Origin: Geomonas edaphica
GTDB taxonomy: Bacteria > Desulfobacterota > Desulfuromonadia > Geobacterales > Geobacteraceae
Reading direction: 5' to 3'
Length of the DNA stretch: 64,000 nt
NCBI RefSeq assembly: GCF_004917075.1
Contig: NZ_SSYB01000004.1
Span: 479,006 to 543,005, forward strand
Made by a program: the position numbers and the translations under genes. Below are positions 16,967 to 24,808 of this stretch, piece after piece (positions within the stretch are counted from its first letter, which is position 1; every line of letters begins with the position of its first letter). The notes beneath the pieces are model-generated. The model did no database searches. It saw nothing but the letters and a program-made list of their open reading frames with translations, and was not told the DNA's origin.

Positions 16967-17569
16967 ATGAAAACCGCATACTGGGACGCCATCAAAAACC
17001 GCAGGACTTTTTACGCGCTGGACAAGGAACAGGTGACAAGCGACGAGCGGATCCGCGAGCTTGTCGGGGAAGCGGTGCAGCACGTGCCGTCCTCTTTCAA
17101 TTCGCAGAGCAGCCGGGTGCTCATCCTGCTCGGTGCGGAACACGACAGGCTTTGGGACATCACCAAAACCGAACTGAAGAAGATCGTGCCGCAGGATGCC
17201 TTTGCCGCCACGCAGCAAAAGATCGACGGCGCCTTCCGCAGCGGCTACGGCACCGTCCTCTACTTTGAGGACACCGACGTGGTAGAAGGTCTTCAGGAGA
17301 GTTTTCCGGCGTACAGCGAGAACTTCCCGGTCTGGTCGCAGCAGTCTTCAGGGATGCTCCAGTTTGCGGTATGGACCGCCCTCGAGGCCGAAGGGTGGGG
17401 CGCATCGCTGCAGCACTACAACCCGGTGATCGACGACGCGGTAAGGCAGCAGTGGCACGTCCCGGAAAGCTGGAAGCTCGTCGCACAGATGCCTTTCGGC
17501 AAACCGGCGGCGGCACCGGGAGAGAAGGCGTTCGCACCGCTTGAAGGGCGCGTGAAACTCTACAGCTAG
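16967..17569 (+). CDS. Nitroreductase-family oxidoreductase (Frm2/HBN1-like)
   Basis: A 200-residue FMN-dependent nitroreductase of the Frm2/HBN1-like subgroup. Landmarks are AIKNRRTFYALDKE with the FMN-phosphate-binding Arg region, HVPSSFNSQSSRVLIL and the C-terminal EGWGASLQHYNP block. These enzymes reduce quinones or nitro compounds with NAD(P)H. The ATG at 16967 has AAAGGAG nine bases upstream and is preferred to the frame start at 16877. It is followed after 22 bp by the extradiol dioxygenase gene, so the two probably form an operon handling aromatic or electrophilic compounds. Confidence 0.85.
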   Translation: MKTAYWDAIKNRRTFYALDKEQVTSDERIRELVGEAVQHVPSSFNSQSSRVLILLGAEHDRLWDITKTELKKIVPQDAFAATQQKIDGAFRSGYGTVLYFEDTDVVEGLQESFPAYSENFPVWSQQSSGMLQFAVWTALEAEGWGASLQHYNPVIDDAVRQQWHVPESWKLVAQMPFGKPAAAPGEKAFAPLEGRVKLYS

Positions 17570-17591
17570 TGGATCTAGCAAGGAGCAGGTC

Positions 17592-18368
17592 ATGTCATCA
17601 AGATTTCCATCAGTATTCGTATCGCACGGCGCTCCGTCCATCGTACTGGAGGATTGCCCGACGCGGGATTTCCTCAAAAGTCTCGGAGGAGAGCTTGGGC
17701 GCCCCAAGGCCATCGTCTCGGTCTCGGCCCACTGGACCACCGACACCCCGCGGTTGACCGGTCACCCCCAGCCGCCGACCATCCACGACTTCGGTGGTTT
17801 CCAGGAGCAACTGTACCAACTGCGCTATCCCGCTCCCGGCGCTCCCGCGTTAGCCGGGAGCGTTCTTTCCCTGCTGCGGGAAGCGGGAATCCCCGGTGAA
17901 ATAGACCCGGAACGCGGCCTGGACCACGGCGCCTGGGCGCCGCTCATGCTCATCTACCCGGATGCCGACATCCCGGTGGTGCAGCTCTCGGTCCAACCCC
18001 GCCTCGGAGCCCATCATCACCTGGAGATGGGCGAGGCCCTGCGCCCATTGCGGGACGAGGGAATCCTGATCCTCGCCAGCGGTTCCGCCACGCACAACCT
18101 AGGCGACTTCTTCGGCCGCGCGCTCGACGCCGCACCTTTGCCGTACGCGAAGGAATTCGCCGACTGGCTGAAGGAAGCGGTATTGGAAGGACGGGCGAAC
18201 GACCTGGTCGACTACGAACGGCAGGCACCCAACGCGCGGCGCAACCACCCCACTCCCGAGCATTTTCTCCCCCTGCTGGTCGCGATGGGGGCCGGAGGGA
18301 GCGGCACCGTGCTGCACGATGGTTACACCTACGGCGCCCTCTCCATGGCCGCCTTCAAATGGGAGTGA
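17592..18368 (+). CDS. DODA-type extradiol aromatic ring-opening dioxygenase
   Basis: A 258-residue class III extradiol dioxygenase of the DODA/YgiD family. Metal-binding and catalytic motifs are FVSHGAPS (His12), SVSAHWTT (His47), LDHGAW and NHPTPEHFLPLL. The family opens catechol-type rings (4,5-DOPA in plants and E. coli YgiD), but bacterial members often have unknown natural substrates. AAGGAGCAGGTC precedes the ATG. It is probably co-transcribed with the upstream nitroreductase. An O2-dependent enzyme is notable in a lineage often thought of as anaerobic, and fits aerotolerance. Confidence 0.85.
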   Translation: MSSRFPSVFVSHGAPSIVLEDCPTRDFLKSLGGELGRPKAIVSVSAHWTTDTPRLTGHPQPPTIHDFGGFQEQLYQLRYPAPGAPALAGSVLSLLREAGIPGEIDPERGLDHGAWAPLMLIYPDADIPVVQLSVQPRLGAHHHLEMGEALRPLRDEGILILASGSATHNLGDFFGRALDAAPLPYAKEFADWLKEAVLEGRANDLVDYERQAPNARRNHPTPEHFLPLLVAMGAGGSGTVLHDGYTYGALSMAAFKWE

Positions 18369-18474
18369 ATACATTGCGAAAGTTTTTTTAGTACAGAACG
18401 CAGCAGAAATTCGCACACTCCTAATGCATGCCGCCCCTGAGCGGTTACTATTAAATGCACTACTGGAGGTGCCT

Positions 18475-18660
18475 ATGAGAATAACTATGCAGGACTATGT
18501 CGGCGGTAGTTGTGAAGCGGTCAACAACGCACGCAATTTCATCTGTCTCTGGTTCCGGACCGGGGGCAACCCTTGCCGGCAATGCGGCTTCAATCCCGAT
18601 GCCTGCGCATGGCGTCAGCAGCTTAACGTTTATGCCGCCAGGTACAGCGAGATGAGCTAG
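18475..18660 (+). CDS. Small cysteine-rich hypothetical protein
   Basis: A 61-residue protein with a clear ribosome binding site (CTGGAGGTGCCT) before the ATG. It contains NPCRQCGFNPDACAW, a CxxC-x6-C arrangement that may hold a metal or a disulfide. No family was recognised. It sits 106 bp after the dioxygenase and 23 bp before the YkgJ-like gene, on the same strand. Confidence 0.6.
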   Translation: MRITMQDYVGGSCEAVNNARNFICLWFRTGGNPCRQCGFNPDACAWRQQLNVYAARYSEMS

Positions 18661-18683
18661 CAACGCCGGCCGACAGGTGCACC

Positions 18684-18992
18684 ATGCTCTTTGCCAGACA
18701 CCATAAGGATAAGCGCCACGGCCTGTTGCTGGACCACCCCCTGGACGATCCTTCCTGCTGCAGGGAGTGCGCGGCCCTTTGCTGCCGATCCTTCCCGAAC
18801 ATCGATCTCACCTGGGAAGAATACCTGCGCCTCGAGGAGCTTGGCGCCACCCGTCTGCATTTTTCCCTGTATGGCCCCCACAAACTGATCATCGAAAACG
18901 GCTGCGAATTCCTGGACGGCAACCGATGCGGCATCTATGAGGCACGCCCGGCGATCTGCCGCCGCTTCTTCTGCAGGCCCGCCCCCGACTGA
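18684..18992 (+). CDS. YkgJ-family cysteine-cluster protein (putative zinc/iron chelating)
   Basis: A 102-residue protein with the YkgJ (CxxCxxxCC) cluster: CCRECAALCCRSFPNIDLTW near residue 25, then NGCEFLDGNRCGIYEARPAICRRFFC in two overlapping pieces near residues 72-97. Members bind Zn or an Fe-S centre through eight conserved Cys and are otherwise uncharacterised. The ribosome binding site is weak (GACAGGTG). The function is unknown. Confidence 0.8.
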   Translation: MLFARHHKDKRHGLLLDHPLDDPSCCRECAALCCRSFPNIDLTWEEYLRLEELGATRLHFSLYGPHKLIIENGCEFLDGNRCGIYEARPAICRRFFCRPAPD

Positions 18993-19172
18993 TCCCCCCC
19001 CCTTCGAAGCTGCTCTACTGCTCCCCCCATGCGCAGGGAATTGACGGCGCACCTGGTCCCGCCGTTTGCAACAACAGACGCCGAAAGCTGTTGCGGCGAG
19101 CGCCGCTCTCATATACGATGCCCGGAAGTGTGCACCCTGTGCACCTTTCGACCGAAGCTACCAAACGACGTG

Positions 19173-19772
19173 ATGCCCATGATGAAAGACCAGTTGCTTT
19201 TCCTGCCGTCGACGGCGGCAATACTCTCCGTTTTGAAGCTCTTCCTGATCCCGGTGGGAGGCGGCATCCCGGCCGGCGTCCTGCTCGCGAAGTCGAGCGG
19301 CCTCGCCTGGCAGATCACCGCGCTCGTCTACCTCGTCTCCGACATCATCCTCGCCGTCGTCTTCGAGCCGATCCTGCGCGTACTCGCTCTCATCTGCAGC
19401 CGCATCCCGTTCCTGCGCCGCTTCGCCGCAGCCATGAAGGCGGCCAACGCGCGCCACGCCGCCCAGCACCAGGGGACCGCGGCCGGTCCCATAGGCCTTA
19501 TACTGATCGCCTTCGGCGTCGACCCCATGACCGGACGCGCCTCGGCACTCGCCGCCGGGCACGGCTTCATCGCAGGCTGGGCCTTCGCCATCGCCGGTGA
19601 CATGCTTTACTTCGGCGTCATCGCCTACTCCACCCTCAGCCTCAACCGCTACATCAAGGACCCAGAGACCACCATGCTGGTCATCCTCGCCCTGATGTTC
19701 CTGCTCCCCGTCGTGATACGCCGCATCCGTTCGAGACGCCCTGCTTCCGTTGCCCGGGAAGACCTCGCCTGA
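19173..19772 (+). CDS. Conserved multi-pass membrane protein, unknown function
   Basis: About 199 residues with four to five hydrophobic segments (for example AAILSVLKLFLIPVGGGIPAG and LVILALMFLLPVV) and a conserved-looking loop FGVDPMTGRASALAAGHGF. Three closely spaced ATGs (19173, 19179, 19182) could start it and none has a strong Shine-Dalgarno. The longer frame to 19029 has cysteine-rich non-membrane sequence and is rejected. I recall similar unnamed proteins in other proteobacteria. A transporter or scaffold role would be a guess. Confidence 0.65.
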   Translation: MPMMKDQLLFLPSTAAILSVLKLFLIPVGGGIPAGVLLAKSSGLAWQITALVYLVSDIILAVVFEPILRVLALICSRIPFLRRFAAAMKAANARHAAQHQGTAAGPIGLILIAFGVDPMTGRASALAAGHGFIAGWAFAIAGDMLYFGVIAYSTLSLNRYIKDPETTMLVILALMFLLPVVIRRIRSRRPASVAREDLA

Positions 19773-19856
19773 GCCCACTCAGCCTCCATCACTCCACGGC
19801 ATAAAATAATCGTCGGCAGCGGTTAAAATTTCCCCTTTGCAGGGTAAGCTGTTCGG

Positions 19857-20555
19857 ATGAAAAATTTCCTCCTCGGAATCGTGCTGCTCCTAACCGCGCC
19901 CATCCACCCGGCGCACGCCTTCCCGCCCCCGGAGCGGCTCGTCTACGACGCGACCTGGAACGGCATCAGCGCAGGGAGCGCCGTCATAGAGCTCACCAGA
20001 CAGGAAGACGGGTTCAAGGCCGTGAACACGATCCGCTCCGCGGGCCTCGTCTCCACTATTTTCCACATCGAAGACCGGATCGAGTCCGTCATGTCCGCGG
20101 ACGGCCGCCCGCATATCTACCGCGCGTCCATCAACGAGGGAAGACACCATACCCGGAATGAAGTCGTTTTCGACTTCAAGGGGCTGCAGGCCGAAACAAC
20201 GGACCTCGTCAGGAACACCCGAAAGAAAGAGGCCATCACGGCCGACACCCATGACGACCTTTCTTCCCTCTATTTCCTCCGCTCCCGCCCCCTCGATCCC
20301 GGGACGAGTATCCTATTCGACATCTACGATGGGAAACGCCTCTGGAACGCCGAGGCACGCGTGACGAAGCGACAACAACTGACAACGCGGCAGGGGACGG
20401 TCACCACCGTGGTGGTCGTCTCGACGCTCAAGGCGAATGACGTCCTCTCGAAGGTCGGCGGAACCACCTTCTGGTTTTCCGACGATACCCGCCATATCCC
20501 ATTGAAGATGAAGACGAAACTAAAGGTCGGAGAGATGGTTCTCACCCTCGAATAG
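19857..20555 (+). CDS. DUF3108-family periplasmic protein
   Basis: A 232-residue exported protein with a typical signal peptide (FLLGIVLLLTAPIHPAHA) and the DUF3108 pattern: PERLVYDATWNGISAGSAVI, then SIFHIEDR-like and DDLSSLYFLRSRPL segments, ending in a beta-rich tail. DUF3108 proteins are predicted periplasmic beta-barrel or lipocalin-like folds without assigned function. It is flanked by about 85 and 189 bp of non-coding DNA, so it is probably monocistronic. Confidence 0.8.
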   Translation: MKNFLLGIVLLLTAPIHPAHAFPPPERLVYDATWNGISAGSAVIELTRQEDGFKAVNTIRSAGLVSTIFHIEDRIESVMSADGRPHIYRASINEGRHHTRNEVVFDFKGLQAETTDLVRNTRKKEAITADTHDDLSSLYFLRSRPLDPGTSILFDIYDGKRLWNAEARVTKRQQLTTRQGTVTTVVVVSTLKANDVLSKVGGTTFWFSDDTRHIPLKMKTKLKVGEMVLTLE

Positions 20556-20744
20556 CCCGCTTAGACAGTGCCCCCTGACCATTAATACCGTTACATTTAC
20601 CTCTCCTTTACTTTTTTCCACATTTCTGCCACATTTTTTCCCTATTTCTTTGTCAATGTAACAGCGCACGCTGCGGAAGAATCCGTTTCGGCGATACCAA
20701 AGACCATGCCGCATCGAAGCACGATGCACGAGCTGGGGGATTCG

Positions 20745-21650
20745 ATGAGAAGACATGTACTACAAAGTATCTTGTTGGTTACCATGCTGAGCGGGTGTGT
20801 GACCGTGCCCAATGGCCCGAACGTCAGGGTCCTTCCTTCCAAGGGAAAGTCCTTCGAGACTTTCATGCAGGAGGATTCCACCTGCAGAAACTGGGCGCAG
20901 TCACAGCTTGGTTCTCCGGTCCAGGAGACCTATGACCGTAACATGGCGACGAGCGCGGTCGTCGGCACCGCGGTCGGCACCGGCGCAGGCGCAGCACTCG
21001 GGGCCGCTTCCGGGCACGCGGGAGCGGGCGCCGCGATCGGGGCCGCGACCGGCCTTTTGTTCGGTGCCGCAGCCGGCTCCGGCGCCTCGGAGGTTTACGG
21101 CGCCGAAGCGCAGCGGCGTTACGACAACTCCTACGTCCAGTGCATGTACACCTACGGAAACCAAGTCCCGGGTGCGCGGCAACCGGCAGCGACACGCGTC
21201 GCGGCAGTCCCGCCCCCGCCGCCGCCCGAGCCCGCTCCCGAGCGCATCGTACCTCCCCCTCCTCCGGGACCGCCCGTGGTAGCGCCGCCTCCCCCGGCGC
21301 CGGTACTCGTTCCGGCGCCTGAAGAGTACGAGCAGGAGCCGCCCGAGTTCATCTACTCACCGCAGTTGAACGCCTACGTGGCGGTCTCCGTCCCCTACGA
21401 GCTCGTCTACACCGGGAACGAGTATTACTATTACAGCGGCGGCAACTGGTTCCGCGGTCCCTACTACAACGGTCCCTGGACCTACGTCCCCAGGACTTCT
21501 TACCCTCCGCTCTTCGTCCAGTACGAGGTGGTGAACATACGCCACTACCGCGATGTCGAGTACCGGCGCTACCGTCGTGATGTCGGCCGCTACGACGGCC
21601 GTCTCTACCGCCCCGTCTCCCGCGGCGAGAGGTACCGTCCGAGATACTAG
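20745..21650 (+). CDS. Glycine-zipper lipoprotein with proline-rich linker
   Basis: A 301-residue lipoprotein: signal peptide with lipobox LVTMLSGC, then a DSTCRNWAQSQLG segment, a glycine-zipper membrane hairpin (TAVGTGAGAALGAASG and following), a Pro-rich linker of PPPPPPEPAPE type, and a Tyr-rich C-terminal domain (YYYYSGGNWFRGPYYNGPW). Similar proteins are outer-membrane or periplasmic structural components annotated as YXWGXW/glycine-zipper proteins. The ATG at 20745 follows GGGGGATTCG. A strong terminator follows. The function is unknown. Confidence 0.75.
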   Translation: MRRHVLQSILLVTMLSGCVTVPNGPNVRVLPSKGKSFETFMQEDSTCRNWAQSQLGSPVQETYDRNMATSAVVGTAVGTGAGAALGAASGHAGAGAAIGAATGLLFGAAAGSGASEVYGAEAQRRYDNSYVQCMYTYGNQVPGARQPAATRVAAVPPPPPPEPAPERIVPPPPPGPPVVAPPPPAPVLVPAPEEYEQEPPEFIYSPQLNAYVAVSVPYELVYTGNEYYYYSGGNWFRGPYYNGPWTYVPRTSYPPLFVQYEVVNIRHYRDVEYRRYRRDVGRYDGRLYRPVSRGERYRPRY

Positions 21651-21685
21651 TGGAAAAAGCCTCGTGCGTTTCCCCTCCTCTAACG

Positions 21686-21723
21686 AAGAACGGCACCCGA
21701 TTTCCCGGGTGCCGTTCTTTTTT
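21686..21723. terminator. Rho-independent terminator, possibly bidirectional
   Basis: Stem GAACGGCACCCG/CGGGTGCCGTTC with a short loop, A-rich on the left and T-rich on the right, between the convergent lipoprotein and PIN-toxin genes. Confidence 0.85.
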
Positions 21724-21753
21724 CCAGCACGTGCATGGCGGACGAACCGCTGC

Positions 21754-22149
21754 CTACCATACCGTTTTAAGTACCTTTATGTTACGCAGTTTAGCGTCAC
21801 AGGTGATAAGGCTTGCCTTGTAGTGCAAGGCCGTCGCAGCAATTATCCTGTCTGCCGGATCTCCATGAGCAAAGTCGGGGTGATGACTTGAGTGGTAGGC
21901 GATGTCCGGCGTTATCGGCAGCACTTTCAGCTTGTTTGCCGCGATGATATCCATCAGAAAGTCCCTGGGCGGAATTGCCACCTTAATCCTTCCTTTGCTA
22001 AGAAGCATCGCAATTTCCCAAAGGGAGATATTGCTGCAGCCCAGTTCCCCCTCGTACCTTGCCTTTTCCAGCTCCCTTACCGCCTTTTTGGTCAGTTGAT
22101 CCGGTGCCAAAGCGTCGAAGATCATCACACAGGTGTCAAGGAGCACCAC
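21754..22149 (-). CDS. PIN-domain ribonuclease toxin (VapC-like)
   Basis: A 131-residue PIN-domain protein. Acidic active-site residues are visible in VVLLDTCVMIFDAL (Asp5), NISLWEIAML and GDPADRIIAATAL, and the HHPDFAHGDPADR region matches PhoH/VapC-type PIN toxins. PIN toxins cleave tRNA or rRNA. The GTG at 22149 is preferred because GGGAGG lies six bases upstream. It overlaps the antitoxin gene by 14 bp, so translation is coupled. Confidence 0.85.
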   Translation of the reverse strand: MVLLDTCVMIFDALAPDQLTKKAVRELEKARYEGELGCSNISLWEIAMLLSKGRIKVAIPPRDFLMDIIAANKLKVLPITPDIAYHSSHHPDFAHGDPADRIIAATALHYKASLITCDAKLRNIKVLKTVW

Positions 22150-22375
22150 TTTCCACCTCCCATGCTTCTTCGATAGGCGACACCACGTCTCCGACCCAAC
22201 TATCCTTTCTGGCGGCTTCCAAACGCATACGAGCCTCACGCGCCTCATCGACCTCAGGAACTAGCCGTGCTATAACCTTGCCACGAGAGGTCAGTGCCAC
22301 CTCTTCGCCGGCCTTGACCTTGCCGAGGTAGACAGTCAGATTATTGCGCAGTTGCGTCACATTCACCTTGATCAT
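22136..22375 (-). CDS. Phd/YefM-family antitoxin
   Basis: A 79-residue antitoxin: MIKVNVTQLRNNLTVYLGKV followed by GEEVALTSRGKVIARLVPE is the Phd/YefM DNA-binding fold, and the acidic C-terminus would neutralise the PIN toxin. The ATG at 22375 has GGAGGCGAAA upstream and is preferred to 22387. The pair is a type II toxin-antitoxin module. An inverted repeat just upstream (22388-22410) is the likely autoregulatory operator. Confidence 0.85.
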   Translation of the reverse strand: MIKVNVTQLRNNLTVYLGKVKAGEEVALTSRGKVIARLVPEVDEAREARMRLEAARKDSWVGDVVSPIEEAWEVESGAP

Positions 22376-22387
22376 TTTCGCCTCCAT

Positions 22388-22410
22388 AATGTACAGATGA
22401 AACGTACATT
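22388..22410. promoter_or_regulatory. Probable operator of the Phd/PIN module
   Basis: AATGTAC (22388-22394) and GTACATT (22404-22410) form a perfect 7-bp inverted repeat separated by nine bases, immediately upstream of the antitoxin ribosome binding site. Confidence 0.6.
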
Positions 22411-22516
22411 TACCAGGCGGCTTTGTCAACACCCGCGCATGAAGCGTCGGCCCAAGCGGCTGAAACCTTGTCTGCGCCACGCTGTTCTGAGCGGCGACTA
22501 GCCCGCGGCACCCGAA

Positions 22517-22552
22517 CAAAAAAAGACACCCGGTTTTCCGGGTGCCTTTTTC
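22517..22552. terminator. Rho-independent terminator of the rhodanese gene
   Basis: CACCCGG and CCGGGTG flank a TTTT loop; on the minus strand the stem is followed by a T run (positions 22518-22524 are A on the plus strand). Confidence 0.8.
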
Positions 22553-22558
22553 TCGGCC

Positions 22559-23581
22559 TCACTTCGTCATCTCCCCCTCCACGGGGTACTTGTTGTCCTT
22601 CCCGAGATTCAGCAGAAATCCCTTCATCTTGCCGAGCCCCTCCGTCGTGTCGTTCCATCCCATGGTCCCAAAGCGCAGATCGTAGGCATCGTACCCCAAC
22701 TGGTTCAGCATGAGGGTGACCGCCGCGCCGATGTGACCGATGTAGCAAACCACGACGATCTTCCGGTCCGTCGGCAGCTTGCCGAGGCTCTCCATCGTAG
22801 CGATCTGCGAGAACGGGATGTTGACCGCTCCGGGAACATGACCCAAGGCGTAGTCCTCCGGACGCTGGATGCTGACGACAAATACCCCCTTGCCCCCGTC
22901 TTTGGCCTGCTCCCGGTAAAGCTCGGCGCGGTCCATGAAGAAAGGCTTCCCAGAGCCAAGCACCGCTTTGGTCCGCTCGGTGATGAGTTCGTCCCCTGTG
23001 GCACCCTTACCCGGAACCGCAGGGATCTTCTTGCCGGGTGCCGCTTCCGTATTCTCGCTGCTCACCGGGTAACCCGCCGAAGCCGTGTAAGGAGCCGCCG
23101 ATTGGGCGCGGTTCCAGTGGCTTAGCCCCATCGGCACGGTGGTGGCACTGTAGCCCAGCTGGTTGAAGTAAAGCGACGCCATCATGGATCGGTGCCCATC
23201 GTCGCAGGTCAACACGATCATTTTGTCGCGCGGCAACAGCGCCAGGGATTTCCCTTCCGTGATCTCCTCGAACGGGATGTTCACCGCACCCGGCACGTGC
23301 CCTTTGGCGAACTCGGCGCGGGATTGCAGGCTCACGATAAAATACCCCTGCTCGTGGTCTTTCACGACGTCCTCGTACACGTTCTCAGCCGGCATGAACG
23401 GCGGAGCCGCAAAGAAAACCGTGCTTCTCTTCAGGATCTCCTCCGACAACTGTGCCGCTCCCGTGGCCTGCACGGACTTTTCCTGGCTCTGCGCCCCGCC
23501 CGCACCGGCCCATACCGGGACGGCAAGACAAACCAGCAGGACCGCCATACGGGTGATCAATCTGCAGTTACTGAACCTCAT
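22559..23581 (-). CDS. Exported double rhodanese-like sulfurtransferase
   Basis: A 340-residue protein with a Sec signal peptide (MAVLLVCLAVPVWAGAGG) and two rhodanese domains (about 50-165 and 205-330). Each has the RHVPGAVNIP-like block (AKGHVPGAVNIPFEEI, ALGHVPGAVNIPFSQI) and an active-site Cys (VLTCDDGHRS, VVCYIGHIGA). Both cysteines are present, so both domains may carry persulfide. It probably acts in periplasmic sulfur or cyanide chemistry, or as a persulfide carrier. AAGGAG lies eight bases before the ATG at 23581. It lies 104 bp downstream of an RcoM-like regulator on the same strand and may be its target. Confidence 0.85.
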   Translation of the reverse strand: MRFSNCRLITRMAVLLVCLAVPVWAGAGGAQSQEKSVQATGAAQLSEEILKRSTVFFAAPPFMPAENVYEDVVKDHEQGYFIVSLQSRAEFAKGHVPGAVNIPFEEITEGKSLALLPRDKMIVLTCDDGHRSMMASLYFNQLGYSATTVPMGLSHWNRAQSAAPYTASAGYPVSSENTEAAPGKKIPAVPGKGATGDELITERTKAVLGSGKPFFMDRAELYREQAKDGGKGVFVVSIQRPEDYALGHVPGAVNIPFSQIATMESLGKLPTDRKIVVVCYIGHIGAAVTLMLNQLGYDAYDLRFGTMGWNDTTEGLGKMKGFLLNLGKDNKYPVEGEMTK

Positions 23582-23685
23582 AGCACTTCTCCTTCGAACA
23601 GAAAATGTCCCCATACAGGGGAACGCCGTTGCCGCGCAATATCCCACTCCGCTGCCGGAGGCTCAAGGAGAACTTGATGAACGGG

Positions 23686-24423
23686 TCAATCCAAGGGACG
23701 AACGGTGGTGGCAGCCGAGAGCGCCTTCTTCACCGCGGGCACCAGGCGGCGGGAAACGGGAGCGGGGGGAATGGCGGGGTCGTGGAAAGAGACCACCATG
23801 CGGTTCTCCCCGGCAGGCCCGATCGCTTTCACGTGTCTTAGGTTCACCACGAAACTCTTGTGCACCTTCAGGAAGTCGGCGGTCGGAAAGCGCTCAAGGA
23901 CCGCCTTGAGGCTCATCAGGAGGTAAAACTTCTTGCGCGGGGTATGGATGCGGCAGTAATTGCCGTCGGCCTCGATCAGGTGTACCTGGTCCGCCGAGAG
24001 GAAATGGAAGGCGCCGTTTTCGTAGATCGGCATCTTTTTCAGTTCGAGGTGACCGCTTGTCGGGTTGGTTCGGGCGCCGGTCTGTTCCGAGAGATCCATG
24101 AAGGAAACCGCCCAAGCTATGGTGCTCCCCGGCACCATGAGGCGCGACAGGCTGATCATCAGAACCTTGCCGAGGAAATCGATCACCATCGATCTCGACT
24201 TCGACTCCTGCAGCCCCGACAACTCGTCCAGGACGCCGCGGACTTTCTCCCGGCTCTTCGGAGGATGCATCTGAAACAGGTTCTGGCCCACCGGCGCCAT
24301 GTCGGGACCGGCGACGCCCAACGCATGTTCGTTCATGCCGAGCACCTGCCAATCCTCCGACAGGAGCACCAGACCGATCTCCATACTGTTGCCTTGCTCG
24401 CTCAGGTACTGTTCCAGTGACAT
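23686..24423 (-). CDS. PAS-LytTR transcription factor, RcoM-like candidate CO/haem sensor
   Basis: A 245-residue regulator with an N-terminal PAS domain (about 12-115) and a C-terminal LytTR DNA-binding domain (about 135-240; VHLIEADGNYCRIHTP and FLKVHKSFVVNL). Layout and the blocks LFQMHPPKSREKVRGVL and SMVIDFLGKVLMIS resemble RcoM, the CO-responsive haem regulator of Burkholderia xenovorans. His53 aligns with RcoM haem ligand His74 and Met79 with Met104; the Fe(III) ligand Cys94 has no counterpart. The start (24423) has only a weak ribosome binding site. Likely targets are itself or the rhodanese gene downstream. CO sensing is inferred from the ligand pattern. Confidence 0.7.
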   Translation of the reverse strand: MSLEQYLSEQGNSMEIGLVLLSEDWQVLGMNEHALGVAGPDMAPVGQNLFQMHPPKSREKVRGVLDELSGLQESKSRSMVIDFLGKVLMISLSRLMVPGSTIAWAVSFMDLSEQTGARTNPTSGHLELKKMPIYENGAFHFLSADQVHLIEADGNYCRIHTPRKKFYLLMSLKAVLERFPTADFLKVHKSFVVNLRHVKAIGPAGENRMVVSFHDPAIPPAPVSRRLVPAVKKALSAATTVRPLD

Positions 24424-24808
24424 GAGCCGGACTCTAGCCACTTTTGCGAGTCGATGCAAGCAAAACGCGGCATCCCGGTCGTGACGTCCGCAAAGGGCCA
24501 AGTAAATCGGGAAAGTGTTTTTTTACACATTTCAGGAAAAGCGGCCGAGTTCCCCACGAAGCGCTGCCCGCCCCCAAGCGTCCCCCCCTTTGCGAAGGCT
24601 CTTCAGGAAATTTCGGGAAAGCACGTGAGTGTTGCCTCGAAGCAGTAAAGCCTGCCAAACGTTCCCCCCTTTGCGAAGGGGGGACAGGGGGGATTTGCCT
24701 TTGTCATTCCAACTAGGCGAAGGAGGAGGACGGGCTGGATTTTCGCCCCCCGCAGCCTTGGCTAAGGGGGAGCCTGCCCCCCGTTGCCTTGGCGAAGGGG
24801 GGAAGTCT
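24424..24808. repeat. Intergenic region with four dispersed GC-rich hairpin units
   Basis: A 385-bp gap without a gene between the porin stop and the regulator start. It carries short hairpins made of a C run, TTTGCGAA or CTTGGCGAA, and a G run at about 24582-24598, 24664-24683, 24747-24770 and 24777-24802. One related unit occurs at 7189-7211. They look like a dispersed intergenic repeat, and the last may act as a transcription terminator for the porin. Confidence 0.5.
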
